A DNA stretch of 50,032 nt from an uncultured Pluralibacter sp. (GCF_913775985.1 NZ_CAJYMB010000031.1:1-50032); one strand, 5' to 3'; numbered from the stretch's first letter, positions 35,238 through 43,991 are shown. The notes: a model not told the origin generated them from the sequence alone. Translations and numbers: made by a program.

Positions 35238-35849
35238 TTAATGTGTTTGTAAATGATAAAGGCTGCCACCAAGTTTATTTTTTAACGAGCGAATGACGTT
35301 ATAGATAGAATTCCGGTTGGCTTCCAGTTCATGGCAGATATCTTTAACGGCTATACCACGCAATAACCGCTGCAAAACCGACATTTCATATTCTGTAAGT
35401 TTTTTTCGACAGGTCTCTTTTGTTTGTAGCCCTATAATGGCTTTCTTGATCTTCCCGAAAATAACATTACGGTCATTATCACTATATAATACGGTAGTTA
35501 TTGCCGGGCAGTGCCGCTGCCAGTAGGTTGCCAGGGCTTCCATCCGGCTGTCGGTAACCAGAGCCAGCCTTAGCGTGGACTGGCTCAGGTACGCAATCCA
35601 GTCGCTGTTGGAAAAGAGTGCAAGGTTGTGGAATGAAAAGTCCACAAAAATAAAACCACTGCCTAATACATTAATATCAGGACTAAGCAGTAGTGACGCA
35701 ACGCCCTCATTAAGAAAATTGTTGTCATTGGGCCAGATGCAATATTGCCGCTCCAGACATTGATGTGAATGCAAAGTAGGAACGGGAAGTAGCTCACAAT
35801 GTAATTGACAGCTTATGCAACGTAATTTTTTGCATTCAGGATTACACAT
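35238..35849 (-). CDS. LuxR-type fimbrial regulator, EcpR/MatA-like
   Basis: A 203-residue regulator. The C-terminal LuxR helix-turn-helix (about residues 145-200; LTEYEMSVLQRLLRGIAVKD, NRNSIYNVIRSLKNKLGG) binds DNA. The N-terminal half resembles E. coli EcpR, with the ECLERQYCIWPNDNNF, FIFVDFS and MEALATYW blocks lining up by memory with that protein. The first 20 residues hold five cysteines (C2, C6, C11, C14, C18), which EcpR lacks; no other plausible start exists before residue 100. It lies 98 bp upstream of the pilin gene on the same strand and likely controls it. Confidence 0.83.
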   Translation of the reverse strand: MCNPECKKLRCISCQLHCELLPVPTLHSHQCLERQYCIWPNDNNFLNEGVASLLLSPDINVLGSGFIFVDFSFHNLALFSNSDWIAYLSQSTLRLALVTDSRMEALATYWQRHCPAITTVLYSDNDRNVIFGKIKKAIIGLQTKETCRKKLTEYEMSVLQRLLRGIAVKDICHELEANRNSIYNVIRSLKNKLGGSLYHLQTH

Positions 35850-36425
35850 TTTATTCTCACTTTAACTTCACGACAGTATTGCGTTCCAGGCATTGCCGCC
35901 GGATGCATATGTTAAGCTGAGTTCATTCATCATGGCAATGTAATCATATTTTGTTTACATGTGCGAGTTAGCACAAAAATTCCGAGAGCGTTCTTAATTA
36001 ACAAAAAGAGCGATTGATTAAATCTCATTGTATTTACACAGGAAAAAGATAATGACGCTAAATTTAACCCATGATTTTTAAAACGTTCCAGGAATATTAC
36101 ACGGTCTTCTAAGAATATTACATGCGATATCAGCGGGCAGGCTTGGTTAAAATCAGCACGAATCGTCAAAAATATGTTACGGACCGGTAATATCGGCTAA
36201 TGGAAGCAATGGCTGAAAAGCGGATGGGTTTTAGACACCTAATGAATAACTATGCGTGATATTCTAAGCGGATTTTTTCGCAGGTTATGGAGTGCTATAA
36301 GATAAATATTGATGGGATTTATAAAATCCCTGTGGAACTCCTTATTGGGAATTACCGTAATTATGCAGATAAAATTATGAAAGGTAATAAAATAACACTC
36401 TGCGGCACCGTTAAGTCGGGTACGC
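35850..36425. other. AT-rich intergenic region upstream of the fimbrial regulator
   Basis: About 580 bp without a supported gene. Read leftward, a TATGAT at about 35950 may be a -10 for the regulator. GGGATTT-ATA-AAATCCC (36314-36330) is a small hairpin of unknown role. No recombinase or long inverted repeats of an invertible fimbrial switch are present. Confidence 0.5.
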
Positions 36426-36455
36426 GCGGCAGCCTGCAACCCCGCAGGCTGCCGC
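36426..36455 (-). terminator. very stable stem-loop after the FAD oxidase gene
   Basis: GCGGCAGCCTGC and GCAGGCTGCCGC form a perfect 12-bp stem around a 6-base loop, 6 bp beyond the stop of the leftward operon. There is no T-run on either strand, so it may protect the mRNA end or terminate inefficiently. Confidence 0.5.
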
Positions 36456-36461
36456 CGTTAA

Positions 36462-37778
36462 TTACAGCTCGCTGCGGCTCTGCCAGCGGGCCAGCCGGAT
36501 CCGACTTCTGACGCCGAGCCCCAGCAGCGGCTCGGGCGGATTAACCGACGGCAGGCCGGTGACGTGCTGAATATCCTGCAGCAGCCCGGAGTCGTGCCCC
36601 TGGACGAAGTCCGCCAGCAGCGTGCCGGAGACGGTTCCCCAGGCCGCGCCGACGCCGTTATCGCAGGCGCAGGCGTAAACCCCGTCGTCGAGCTTGCCAA
36701 AGTAGTTGGTAAAGTTGCGCGAGATGGCGTACACCCCGCCCCAGGTGTGGCTGAACGGCACATCGGCCAGCTCCGGATAGCGGGTGAGAAACGCCGCCCG
36801 GTGATCCCGGCGCACCCGCTGGCGAACGGCGTCACTCACGCTGCGGCCGTAGCGCGGCACGTATTTGTAGGTATTGCGGATCATTAGCCGCCGATCCTGG
36901 GTCATCCGCACCGTAGTGCCGGCGTGGTCGGCGGGCGTCAGGCCCCAGTTGAGCTGCCCGCCGTAGCGGCGCATCTCGTCGTCGCTGAGCGGGCGGGTCC
37001 AGCTGGCGAAGGTCATTACCGGCAGCAGGCGGTTTTTCAGCCAGCCGAATTCGCGGGTAAAGACGCTGGTGCCGAGCAGCAGGACAGGCGCGGTAACTGA
37101 GCCGTTATCGCACTGCACCGTCCAGCGCCCGTTCTCCTTGCTGAGCCCGCGTACCGCCGTGTTTTCGCACAAGCGGACGTTCTCCGGCAGGGCGTCTGCC
37201 ATACCGTGCACCAGCGCCGCCGGCTGCATCAGGTAGCAGCCCGGGGTGAAAATAGCCCGCTGGTAGTGTTTTGTACCCAGCACTGCTGCCAGCGTCTGGC
37301 CCTCCACCGCGTGCCAGGGCTCGCCCAGATCGCGCATCAGCGTTTCGAAATGATCCAGGTAGGCCATCCCGCGCTCGCCCACCGCGCCCTGATACTTGCC
37401 GGTGGCGGTCCACTGGCAGTCAATATTGTGCCGGGCGATGCGGCTCTCCAGCAGCGAAATGGCATAGCGGTTAAGGCCGAGGATCTTCTGCTTGTGCGCC
37501 GGATCCGGATGTTCAAGAGAGAACTTGTGCGGCAGATCGATAACAAATCCCGAGTTGCGCCCTGACGCGCCCTGGCCGACACCCTGGGCGTCCAGCAGCA
37601 TAATTCTCGCCTGCGGCTCCTGCTCCGCCAGGCGGCGGGCAATCGCCAGCCCGGCGAATCCCGCGCCGATCACCACATAATCGGCGCGCTCCCGGGTGGT
37701 CAGTGGTGCGGTCGGCGCGCGCGGGCCCAGCGCCTGATACCAGCCGCAGTCGCTATCGTCGTTCGGTAAATGGATCAT
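36462..37778 (-). CDS. FAD-dependent amine oxidase/demethylase (DAO family)
   Basis: A 438-residue flavoprotein of the D-amino-acid oxidase fold, in the group with gamma-glutamylputrescine oxidase and sarcosine or dimethylglycine oxidases. The FAD-binding motif is GAGFAG (residues 38-43), followed by GQGASGRNSGFV, and the C-terminal FAD loop is GVYACACDNGVGAAWGTVSG. The ATG at 37778 overlaps the stop of the rubredoxin-reductase gene (ATGA) and follows AAGGAA. It is the last gene of the Rieske operon. It probably oxidises an N-methylated amine or amino acid left by the oxygenase. Substrate is unknown. Confidence 0.85.
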   Translation of the reverse strand: MIHLPNDDSDCGWYQALGPRAPTAPLTTRERADYVVIGAGFAGLAIARRLAEQEPQARIMLLDAQGVGQGASGRNSGFVIDLPHKFSLEHPDPAHKQKILGLNRYAISLLESRIARHNIDCQWTATGKYQGAVGERGMAYLDHFETLMRDLGEPWHAVEGQTLAAVLGTKHYQRAIFTPGCYLMQPAALVHGMADALPENVRLCENTAVRGLSKENGRWTVQCDNGSVTAPVLLLGTSVFTREFGWLKNRLLPVMTFASWTRPLSDDEMRRYGGQLNWGLTPADHAGTTVRMTQDRRLMIRNTYKYVPRYGRSVSDAVRQRVRRDHRAAFLTRYPELADVPFSHTWGGVYAISRNFTNYFGKLDDGVYACACDNGVGAAWGTVSGTLLADFVQGHDSGLLQDIQHVTGLPSVNPPEPLLGLGVRSRIRLARWQSRSEL

Positions 37779-39178
37779 AAAAGTTCCTTGTCGGTTACAG
37801 AGGTTACGCTGTCGGCGCCGAGCAGCGCGGCCATCCACGCGCCGCGGTGCTGCTGTACGCTGCTGCCCAGCAGGGCGAAGCCGGTCACGGTGCCGCTGTC
37901 GTCATAGTGGAATGCCATCAGCTCGCTGCCGTGGCGCTCGCTGTGCCACTGGCCGGGCCGGGTCGCCGGGTGAAACGACAGCGGCATGCAGGGGGTTTTA
38001 ACTATTGTCGGGCTCCAGGCGTGAGCGACCGGCGTCAGCAGGCCGGTGAGGCTTTTCGCCAGCGCCGGCACTACCTGATTTATTGGCGCGATATAGGGCC
38101 GCCAGCCGCCGGGAAACTCGGCGCAGTCGCCGAGGGCAAAAATAGCTTCGTCGCCGGTCTGGCCGCAGGCATTAACGCGGATCCCTTTGCCCACTTCCAG
38201 CCCGCAGCCGTCGGCCAGCGCGGTATTCGGCCGCAGACCCACGGCGCTGATGACCGCGTCGGTCAGCAGCCGCTGGCCGTTGCTCAGCGTCAGTTGCCAG
38301 GCGTCATTTTCGCCGCAGCGGGCGACGGCGGTGGCGGTAGTGTTCAGGCACCACTGCACCCCGAGCGCGCTCAGCGACTGCTGCAGCGCCTCGCCGACGT
38401 CCCGCGGCAGCTGGGTGGACATTGGCCAGCGCCCCAGCCCGACCACGGTGACGTCGTAGCCCGCCTGGGCCAGATCGTGGGCGAACTCGCAGCCGATAAG
38501 CCCGTCGCCGAGCAGGGTCACGTGGCGCTTGTCCGCCAGCGCCGTGCGAAAGCGCCGGTAGTCCGCCAGATTATTAATGCTGAGCAGGGCATCCGCATCG
38601 CCGGCGATTGCCGGGCGGATCGGGTCCGCGCCGGTAGCCAGCACCAGCCGACCGTATGGATATGCGCCGATGCTGGTCTCAATCTGCTTCGCCTGGCGAT
38701 CGATGGCGTGAACCCGGGTGTGCGGATAGAGGCGCACCCCGAGCGCCTGCTCCCACTCGAGGGCGCTGTACTGCTGCAGGCCCTGCGCGGTCTTATTTTT
38801 CTCCAGCGCGCAGGAGAGCATCGGCTTGCTGTAAATTGCCCCGTCGTCGGCAGTGAAGACGGTGACGGGCAGCGTCGGCGACAGGGCGCGCAGGGCGGCG
38901 GCGAGCTGGTAGCCGGCGTGGCCGCTGCCGATTATCACTACCGGCTGCAGATCATCTGCCGGCGAAGGCGCAGCGGCCACTGCCGTAAGGGTTTGCGCCA
39001 CTTCGTCGCTGATTTCAATCATCTCAAAGTCGGCCTTGCCCACCAGGCACTCCGGGCAGGCCCACGTCTCCGGCACGTCTTCCCAGGCGGTGCCGGGCGC
39101 GATGCCGTCTTCGGGCCAGCCCTGTTCCTCGTCGTAGATAAACCCGCAGATGATGCAGAGCCACTTTTTATGTGCCAT
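37775..39178 (-). CDS. rubredoxin fused to an FAD/NAD(P)-dependent rubredoxin reductase
   Basis: A 467-residue electron-transfer fusion. Residues 1-50 are a rubredoxin with iron ligands C8, C11, C41 and C44 (LCIICG, ACPEC). A short linker leads to a pyridine nucleotide-disulfide type reductase from about residue 78 (VVIIGSGHAGYQLAAALR), with the second NAD site near HVTLLGDGLIGCEFAHDL and the FAD-binding GDCAEFPGG. Rubredoxin and reductase are normally separate genes in alkane or stress systems. Here the fusion sits in an operon with a Rieske oxygenase and no ferredoxin-type reductase, so it is the probable electron donor. AGGAGA precedes the ATG. Confidence 0.9.
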   Translation of the reverse strand: MAHKKWLCIICGFIYDEEQGWPEDGIAPGTAWEDVPETWACPECLVGKADFEMIEISDEVAQTLTAVAAAPSPADDLQPVVIIGSGHAGYQLAAALRALSPTLPVTVFTADDGAIYSKPMLSCALEKNKTAQGLQQYSALEWEQALGVRLYPHTRVHAIDRQAKQIETSIGAYPYGRLVLATGADPIRPAIAGDADALLSINNLADYRRFRTALADKRHVTLLGDGLIGCEFAHDLAQAGYDVTVVGLGRWPMSTQLPRDVGEALQQSLSALGVQWCLNTTATAVARCGENDAWQLTLSNGQRLLTDAVISAVGLRPNTALADGCGLEVGKGIRVNACGQTGDEAIFALGDCAEFPGGWRPYIAPINQVVPALAKSLTGLLTPVAHAWSPTIVKTPCMPLSFHPATRPGQWHSERHGSELMAFHYDDSGTVTGFALLGSSVQQHRGAWMAALLGADSVTSVTDKELL

Positions 39179-39372
39179 GAAGATCTCCTACTGCTTTAGC
39201 GCCTGGCTCAGCAGGCTGATTTACTTGCCCTTTAAGCGCCGGGCAGCGCTTGAAAACCTGACGTACGCCAGTACGCTGCGCTGGCCGGCGTAAAACTGAC
39301 TGCGGCATATACGCCCGTTGAGACAGGCTCCTGGAGCCGCCCCGGCTGCGGGCGGCGTAACAGAATCCGGCG

Positions 39373-40800
39373 CTATGTCCGCAGGCGGATAGCGATATTG
39401 CAGGTTTGCACGTAGCTGTAGATGGCTTCCTGGCCCTTTTCGCGCCCGAAGCCGGAGAGGCCGGTGCCGCCGAACGGTGTCTCTATGCCGCCCGCGAACC
39501 ACTCGTTGATAAACACCTGTCCGGCCCGCAGCTGCCGGGCCATCCCGAGTGTCGCGTCCATGTTCTGGCCGAATACCCCCGCCACCAGCCCGAAGCAGGT
39601 GCCGTTGGCGATGGCGATTGCCTGTTCCGGGCTGTCGTAGGGGATAAGTACCAGTACCGGACCAAACACTTCCTGCTGGGCGATGGCCATCTCCGGCGTG
39701 GCTTCCAGCACCGTGGGCGCCACGAAGTAGCCCGGGCGATCCGGCGCGTAGCCGCCGGTAAGGCGGGTTGCGCCCTCGGCGCGAGCCATTTCGATCATTG
39801 ACAGCACCTGCTGCTGCTGCCGGGCGGAGACCAGCGGCGTCAGGTCGGTGCCGGGCTCGTCGCCGCTGCCGATAACCAGGGACTCCGTCATCGCCACCAC
39901 GGCTTTTTTCACCTCGGCATAGCGGGAGGCGGGCACCAGCAGTCTCGACATCGCCGAGCACACCTGCCCGGCGTTGAAGAAAATTCCCGTCCGCACGCTG
40001 TCCAGCAGCACGTCGAGATCCGCGTCCGGCAGCATCACCGCGGCGGATTTGCCTCCCAGCTCCATCACCGACGGCGTGGCTTTTTCCGCCGCCGCCCGCA
40101 GGATCGACTGCCCGGTCGCCACCGAGCCGGTGAACACAATCTGGTCCACCTCGGAATGGGTCGCCAGACAGTGGCCGACGGTTTTGCCCTCGCCGCACAG
40201 CAGCTGTACGCTGCCCGCCGGGAAGCCCGCATCGGCCACCGCGCGCACCAGCAGCGTCATCGCCAGCGGCGACAGCTCCGGAGACTTGATAACCACCGCA
40301 TTGCCCGCCGCCAGCGCCGGGGCCAGGGAGCGGGCGCAGATCGACACCGGAAAGTTCCACGGCACGATCTGCACCGACACCCCGTGCGGCCGGTATTCGG
40401 TGAAATCAAGATACGCCTTGCCCAGCGGAATGGCGGTGCCCTCCAGCTTGTCGGCGATCCCGGCGTAATACTCGAAGTAGCGCGCCGCCTCGGTAAACTC
40501 GTCCCGGGCATCCTGCAGCCGCTTGCCGTTTTCCATGCAGCACACCCGCGCGCCCTCGTCGGCAATCTCGCGGATGGCGCGGGCGGCGTTCAGCATCCAG
40601 CCCACGCGCTCGGCGGGACGCACGTCGGTAAGACTGCGGCGATTAACGCAGGCGCGGGCGGCGGCCATGGCGCGATCCGCATCGGCCAGCTCTGCCTGGG
40701 CGACGGTGGCGCAGGGCTGGCCGCTGGCCGGGTTGTGTACCGTCAGCGCGCGCCCGGCATCGGTCCAGGCGTCGGCAATGTAGTTGAGAAAATGTTCCAT
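39373..40800 (-). CDS. NAD(P)-dependent aldehyde dehydrogenase
   Basis: A 475-residue enzyme of the aldehyde dehydrogenase superfamily, nearest to betaine-aldehyde or succinate-semialdehyde dehydrogenases. The catalytic residues are E247 in MELGGKSA and C281 in NAGQVCSA, with the VPWNFP cofactor motif (about 147-152) and the GSVATG loop. It starts 3 bp after the Rieske gene stop, so the two are co-translated. In carnitine monooxygenase loci an aldehyde dehydrogenase oxidises the malic semialdehyde product; by analogy this one should oxidise the aldehyde released by the Rieske enzyme. Exact substrate is inferred. Confidence 0.9.
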   Translation of the reverse strand: MEHFLNYIADAWTDAGRALTVHNPASGQPCATVAQAELADADRAMAAARACVNRRSLTDVRPAERVGWMLNAARAIREIADEGARVCCMENGKRLQDARDEFTEAARYFEYYAGIADKLEGTAIPLGKAYLDFTEYRPHGVSVQIVPWNFPVSICARSLAPALAAGNAVVIKSPELSPLAMTLLVRAVADAGFPAGSVQLLCGEGKTVGHCLATHSEVDQIVFTGSVATGQSILRAAAEKATPSVMELGGKSAAVMLPDADLDVLLDSVRTGIFFNAGQVCSAMSRLLVPASRYAEVKKAVVAMTESLVIGSGDEPGTDLTPLVSARQQQQVLSMIEMARAEGATRLTGGYAPDRPGYFVAPTVLEATPEMAIAQQEVFGPVLVLIPYDSPEQAIAIANGTCFGLVAGVFGQNMDATLGMARQLRAGQVFINEWFAGGIETPFGGTGLSGFGREKGQEAIYSYVQTCNIAIRLRT

Positions 40801-40803
40801 CGA

Positions 40804-41991
40804 TCAGGCCTCCAGCGCCGTTTTCACCTGGGCCGCCAGCCACTGCTGGAAGAAGTGGGTCGGGAGGTCCATCTCCGGGGAGAACACGCCGCCGCCGAAG
40901 CCGGGGGAGCGGCGTCCTTTCTGCATTCCTTCCACGGCGTCGATGTCCTCGCTGAACACCAGCTGCCAGGAGTCGATCACCGCCTTGCGGGATGGCGCAA
41001 ATTCCGGGCCGCCGGCGGCGTCGCCGACGTAGAACAGGCGCAGATGCTCGATGCTTTGCTCGGCGCTGACCGGCTCAATCATCATCGCAAAGGCGTGATC
41101 GGCCTGAATGCCGAGCAGCACGTTGGGGAAAATAGCCACGTATTCGGCGTGGCGCAGCTTGTCCGCCGGCCACGAGGGGAACTGCGGCAGGCGCGTGCCG
41201 GCGGTTTCCGCCAGGTTATAGGCCCGGCTGCCCTGGCCGGCGAAGCGCTGGTCAAACAGGATGTTGTAGTGGTCTTCCAGCCGCGAGTAGCTGTTGAGGC
41301 TCGGGTGAACCCACGGCAGATGGTAGGCTTCGCAGTAGTTTTCCACCGCCAGCTTCCAGTTGCAGGCAACATCGATTTGCAGCCGATCGTGGCTCTGTGC
41401 CTGGCGCATCAGGCCGAGTCCCTCTTTGCCGAGGAATGTCTCCCAGCGCTGCTCCAGCGGGGCGATGTGCTGTTCGAAGCTTTCCGCGTCGCCGGAGAGG
41501 TTAACGAAGATCATCCCCATCCACTGGGCCGAGCGCAGCGGCTTGAGGCCGTGCTTTTCGCAGGCGAAGCGCGCATCTTTGTGGACCCCGGTGCCGCCGA
41601 TGTGCGGCGTGCCCTTCAGGTTGCCGTCCAGATCGTACGTCCAGGAGTGGTAGGGGCAGCGGATCATTCCCTGAATGGTGCCCGCTTCCTGCACCAGCTT
41701 CATGCCGCGGTGGCTGCAGACGTTGTGGAATACCTGCAGCTCGCCCTGGCGGTTGCGCATAATCAGCAGCGGCAGATCCATAAAGTCCACCGGCTTGACG
41801 TAGCCTTTTTCCTGCACGTCGGCGCTAAAGCCGATGCAGGCCCAGGTGCGGCTGATGACGTTATCCCGCTCGAAGTGGAAATACTCTTTACTGACGTATG
41901 CCTGATTCGGCATGCCGGTGGACTCACTAATAGGCTGTAATACGCGATCGATAACGTTGACAGGAATAATATTGCGGTCGGGATTGCTCAT
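40804..41991 (-). CDS. Rieske non-heme iron oxygenase alpha subunit, CntA/GbcA-like
   Basis: A 395-residue oxygenase. The Rieske [2Fe-2S] ligands are C92, H94, C112 and H115 (NVCSHRG, CPYHSW). The mononuclear iron site has H224 and H229 in ENYCEAYHLPWVH. The residue bridging the two metal centres is E221, where aromatic-ring dioxygenases have Asp; Glu here is a mark of carnitine monooxygenase CntA/YeaW. It is thus likely to cleave or demethylate a quaternary ammonium compound. The start at 41991 follows GGAGA; a longer frame adds a non-family stretch. It heads the leftward operon, divergent from the BCCT transporter. Confidence 0.88.
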   Translation of the reverse strand: MSNPDRNIIPVNVIDRVLQPISESTGMPNQAYVSKEYFHFERDNVISRTWACIGFSADVQEKGYVKPVDFMDLPLLIMRNRQGELQVFHNVCSHRGMKLVQEAGTIQGMIRCPYHSWTYDLDGNLKGTPHIGGTGVHKDARFACEKHGLKPLRSAQWMGMIFVNLSGDAESFEQHIAPLEQRWETFLGKEGLGLMRQAQSHDRLQIDVACNWKLAVENYCEAYHLPWVHPSLNSYSRLEDHYNILFDQRFAGQGSRAYNLAETAGTRLPQFPSWPADKLRHAEYVAIFPNVLLGIQADHAFAMMIEPVSAEQSIEHLRLFYVGDAAGGPEFAPSRKAVIDSWQLVFSEDIDAVEGMQKGRRSPGFGGGVFSPEMDLPTHFFQQWLAAQVKTALEA

Positions 41992-42308
41992 AAAAAAGTC
42001 TCCATAAAAATAGTATTGCGGGCGTTTTTTACAGCTTGAGCACGCTGTTTTCATGGATTCTGTTTAACATTTCATTAGCATTCAACCGATTTATTTCTCG
42101 CTATTCATGAGAAAAACTCATGCAGCGCTTTTAATTAATTAGTGTTTATTTATCAGTTGTTTATTTGTAAAAGCTGCGGTTTTAGATACGAAATTGTCAT
42201 TTCTGCATGAGTTATTATCGGTTGAAAAGGGGCAGGGCAATACTTAATCTCTGGTTGTTTTTAACATAAATATAACAATATGGTGAGCAACGTGAAGAGG
42301 GGTTAGCT
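41992..42308. promoter_or_regulatory. divergent control region between the Rieske operon and the BCCT gene
   Basis: An AT-rich 317-bp region. CATGAG-AAAAA-CTCATG (42106-42122) is a perfect inverted repeat with LysR-box geometry, and a further CATGAG lies at 42206-42211. Both operons could be controlled from here. Confidence 0.6.
42106..42122. promoter_or_regulatory. candidate LysR-type operator
   Basis: CATGAG-N5-CTCATG with perfect arms; within it lies the T-N11-A pattern of LysR regulators. The regulator encoded at 43992 is the obvious candidate to bind. A half copy occurs 84 bp downstream. Confidence 0.5.
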
Positions 42309-43958
42309 ATGCAAATTAAAACCGGTGGCGCAAACGGGATAAATCCTGTCGTAACCGCGACATCAATAATACTGGTTATCGCATTTGTCTTATTTTGCGC
42401 GATCGCCGCCGAGAGGGCGCTGGCCTATTTTGAAGCGGCTTCCGCGACGCTGCTTTTTAGTATGAAGTGGTTTTATATCGGCAGCGTGTCGGCGGTGGTG
42501 CTGTTTTTGCTGTATATGATGATGAGCCGCTACGGACACATCCGGCTGGGGAAAGATGATGAAAAGCCTGAGTTCAGCTACGGCGCGTGGATTGCGATGC
42601 TCTTTTCCGGCGGCATGGGTATCGGCCTGATTTTCTGGTCGGTGGCCGAGCCCATCTGGCACTACGCCAGCAATCCCTTTACGCCGCCGCTCAGCGACAG
42701 CTCGGCAAGCATGGCGATGCAGCTCACTTTCTTTCACTGGGGCCTGCATCCGTGGTCAGTGTTTATTATTGTCGCGCTGGCGCTGTCATACTTTTCCTAC
42801 CGCAAGAACCTGCCCCTGACCCTGCGCTCGGTGCTCTATCCGTGGATCGGCGACAGGATCTACGGCCCCATCGGACACACCATTGATATTCTCACCGTGG
42901 CGGTGACGGCGTTTGGCATTTCGCAAACCCTGGGCATGGGCGTGCTGCAAATCAACAGCGGGCTGGGCAAGGTGTTCGGCATTCACCTGGGCAACGGCGG
43001 GATGCTGGCGATTATTGTGGTGCTCAGCACGGTCGCAGTGTCGTCGGTACTCTCCGGGGTGGGGAAAGGTTTCAAGCGGATGGCCGAGCTGAATATGCTG
43101 CTGTCGGTGGTGATGGTGCTGCTGGTGCTGTGGATAGGCCCGACGCGCTTTATTCTTAACTCGCTGCTGGAAAGTACCGGCAACTACATTCAGCACATTG
43201 TCGGCATGAGCCTGTGGACCGATGCCGAGCAGGATTCCCCGTGGCAGAACAGCTGGACCGCCTACTACTGGCCGTGGTGGATGACCTGGGCACCGTTTGT
43301 CGGCATGTTTATCGCCCGCATCTCCCGCGGGCGCACCGTGCGCGAGCTTATTGGCGGGGCGCTGATTGTGCCGACGCTTATCTGCTTTATCTGGATAGCG
43401 GCCTTCGGCGGCAGCGCCCTCAAGGTGGAACAGCAGGCGCGCCAGCAGCATCAGCAGAGCGTCGCCGCGGCAGCGCTAGCGGCGGGAGGCCATACTGAAG
43501 CCGCGGCGTTTACCGGCGGGCCGATTCTGAAAGCCACGAAGCAGGATACCACCGAGGCGGTGTTTGCCCTGTTCGAGCACCTGCCTTATCCGGCGGTGGG
43601 CACGCTGCTCAGCGTGATGATCTGCCTGCTGCTGGCGATGCACTTTATTATCACCGCCGACTCCGGGACGCTGGTGATGAGCATTCTCTGCGCCAGCGGC
43701 AACTGCGATCCGCCGAAGTCTATCCGGGTCATCTGGGGCGTGGGAGTAACGGCCATTGCCGCGGTGCTGCTGTACGCGGGCGGTTTCAAGGTGATGCAGG
43801 CGGGTTCTATTATTGCCGGTTTCCCGGTCTCCATTTTCATTCTGATCATGGGGGTGGCGCTGTTTAAAACCATTCGCCGGGAGCCGCTGGCGTGGAGCAT
43901 GCTGCCGCCGCACGTTCACCCTTCGGCAGACCAGCTCGACGGGCCGCTGAAGCCCTGA
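42309..43958 (+). CDS. BCCT-family betaine/carnitine/choline transporter
   Basis: A 549-residue inner-membrane transporter with about twelve helices. The BCCT signatures are FSGGMGIGLIFWSVAEPIWHY (about residues 98-118), FFHWGLHPWSVF, and the tryptophan-rich WTAYYWPWWMTWAPFVGMFIARISRGRTVRE (about 316-346) that helps form the aromatic substrate box and the conserved loop. Such proteins take up quaternary ammonium compounds by sodium or proton symport or by exchange. Together with the divergent Rieske operon it points to a betaine-type substrate. It is monocistronic, ending in a terminator. Confidence 0.93.
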   Translation: MQIKTGGANGINPVVTATSIILVIAFVLFCAIAAERALAYFEAASATLLFSMKWFYIGSVSAVVLFLLYMMMSRYGHIRLGKDDEKPEFSYGAWIAMLFSGGMGIGLIFWSVAEPIWHYASNPFTPPLSDSSASMAMQLTFFHWGLHPWSVFIIVALALSYFSYRKNLPLTLRSVLYPWIGDRIYGPIGHTIDILTVAVTAFGISQTLGMGVLQINSGLGKVFGIHLGNGGMLAIIVVLSTVAVSSVLSGVGKGFKRMAELNMLLSVVMVLLVLWIGPTRFILNSLLESTGNYIQHIVGMSLWTDAEQDSPWQNSWTAYYWPWWMTWAPFVGMFIARISRGRTVRELIGGALIVPTLICFIWIAAFGGSALKVEQQARQQHQQSVAAAALAAGGHTEAAAFTGGPILKATKQDTTEAVFALFEHLPYPAVGTLLSVMICLLLAMHFIITADSGTLVMSILCASGNCDPPKSIRVIWGVGVTAIAAVLLYAGGFKVMQAGSIIAGFPVSIFILIMGVALFKTIRREPLAWSMLPPHVHPSADQLDGPLKP

Positions 43959-43968
43959 ACATAATGAG

Positions 43969-43991
43969 GAGGGGCGGCTCGCCCCTTTTAT
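43969..43991 (+). terminator. rho-independent terminator of the BCCT gene
   Basis: GGGGCG-GCT-CGCCCC followed by TTTTATT, 10 bp after the transporter stop and directly before the convergent LysR gene end. Confidence 0.8.

Noticed and set aside
35850..36461. Invertible fimbrial promoter switch
   Set aside because: No matching inverted repeats around a promoter and no fimB/fimE-type recombinase gene in the window.
36287..36511. 74-codon rightward frame before the FAD oxidase gene end
   Set aside because: It runs through the stable hairpin into the 3' end of the opposite gene, lacks a ribosome site and has no family features.
37847..39199. Long rightward frame opposite the rubredoxin-reductase gene
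   Set aside because: Antisense to a well-recognised gene; it is Gly/Ala/Arg-rich with no motifs.
39221..40360. 379-codon leftward frame overlapping the aldehyde dehydrogenase
   Set aside because: Out of frame with the enzyme, low-complexity Gly/Arg/Ala composition, no motifs.
40156..41940. 594-codon rightward frame opposite the aldehyde dehydrogenase and Rieske genes
   Set aside because: Spans two real genes on the other strand and has no domain features.
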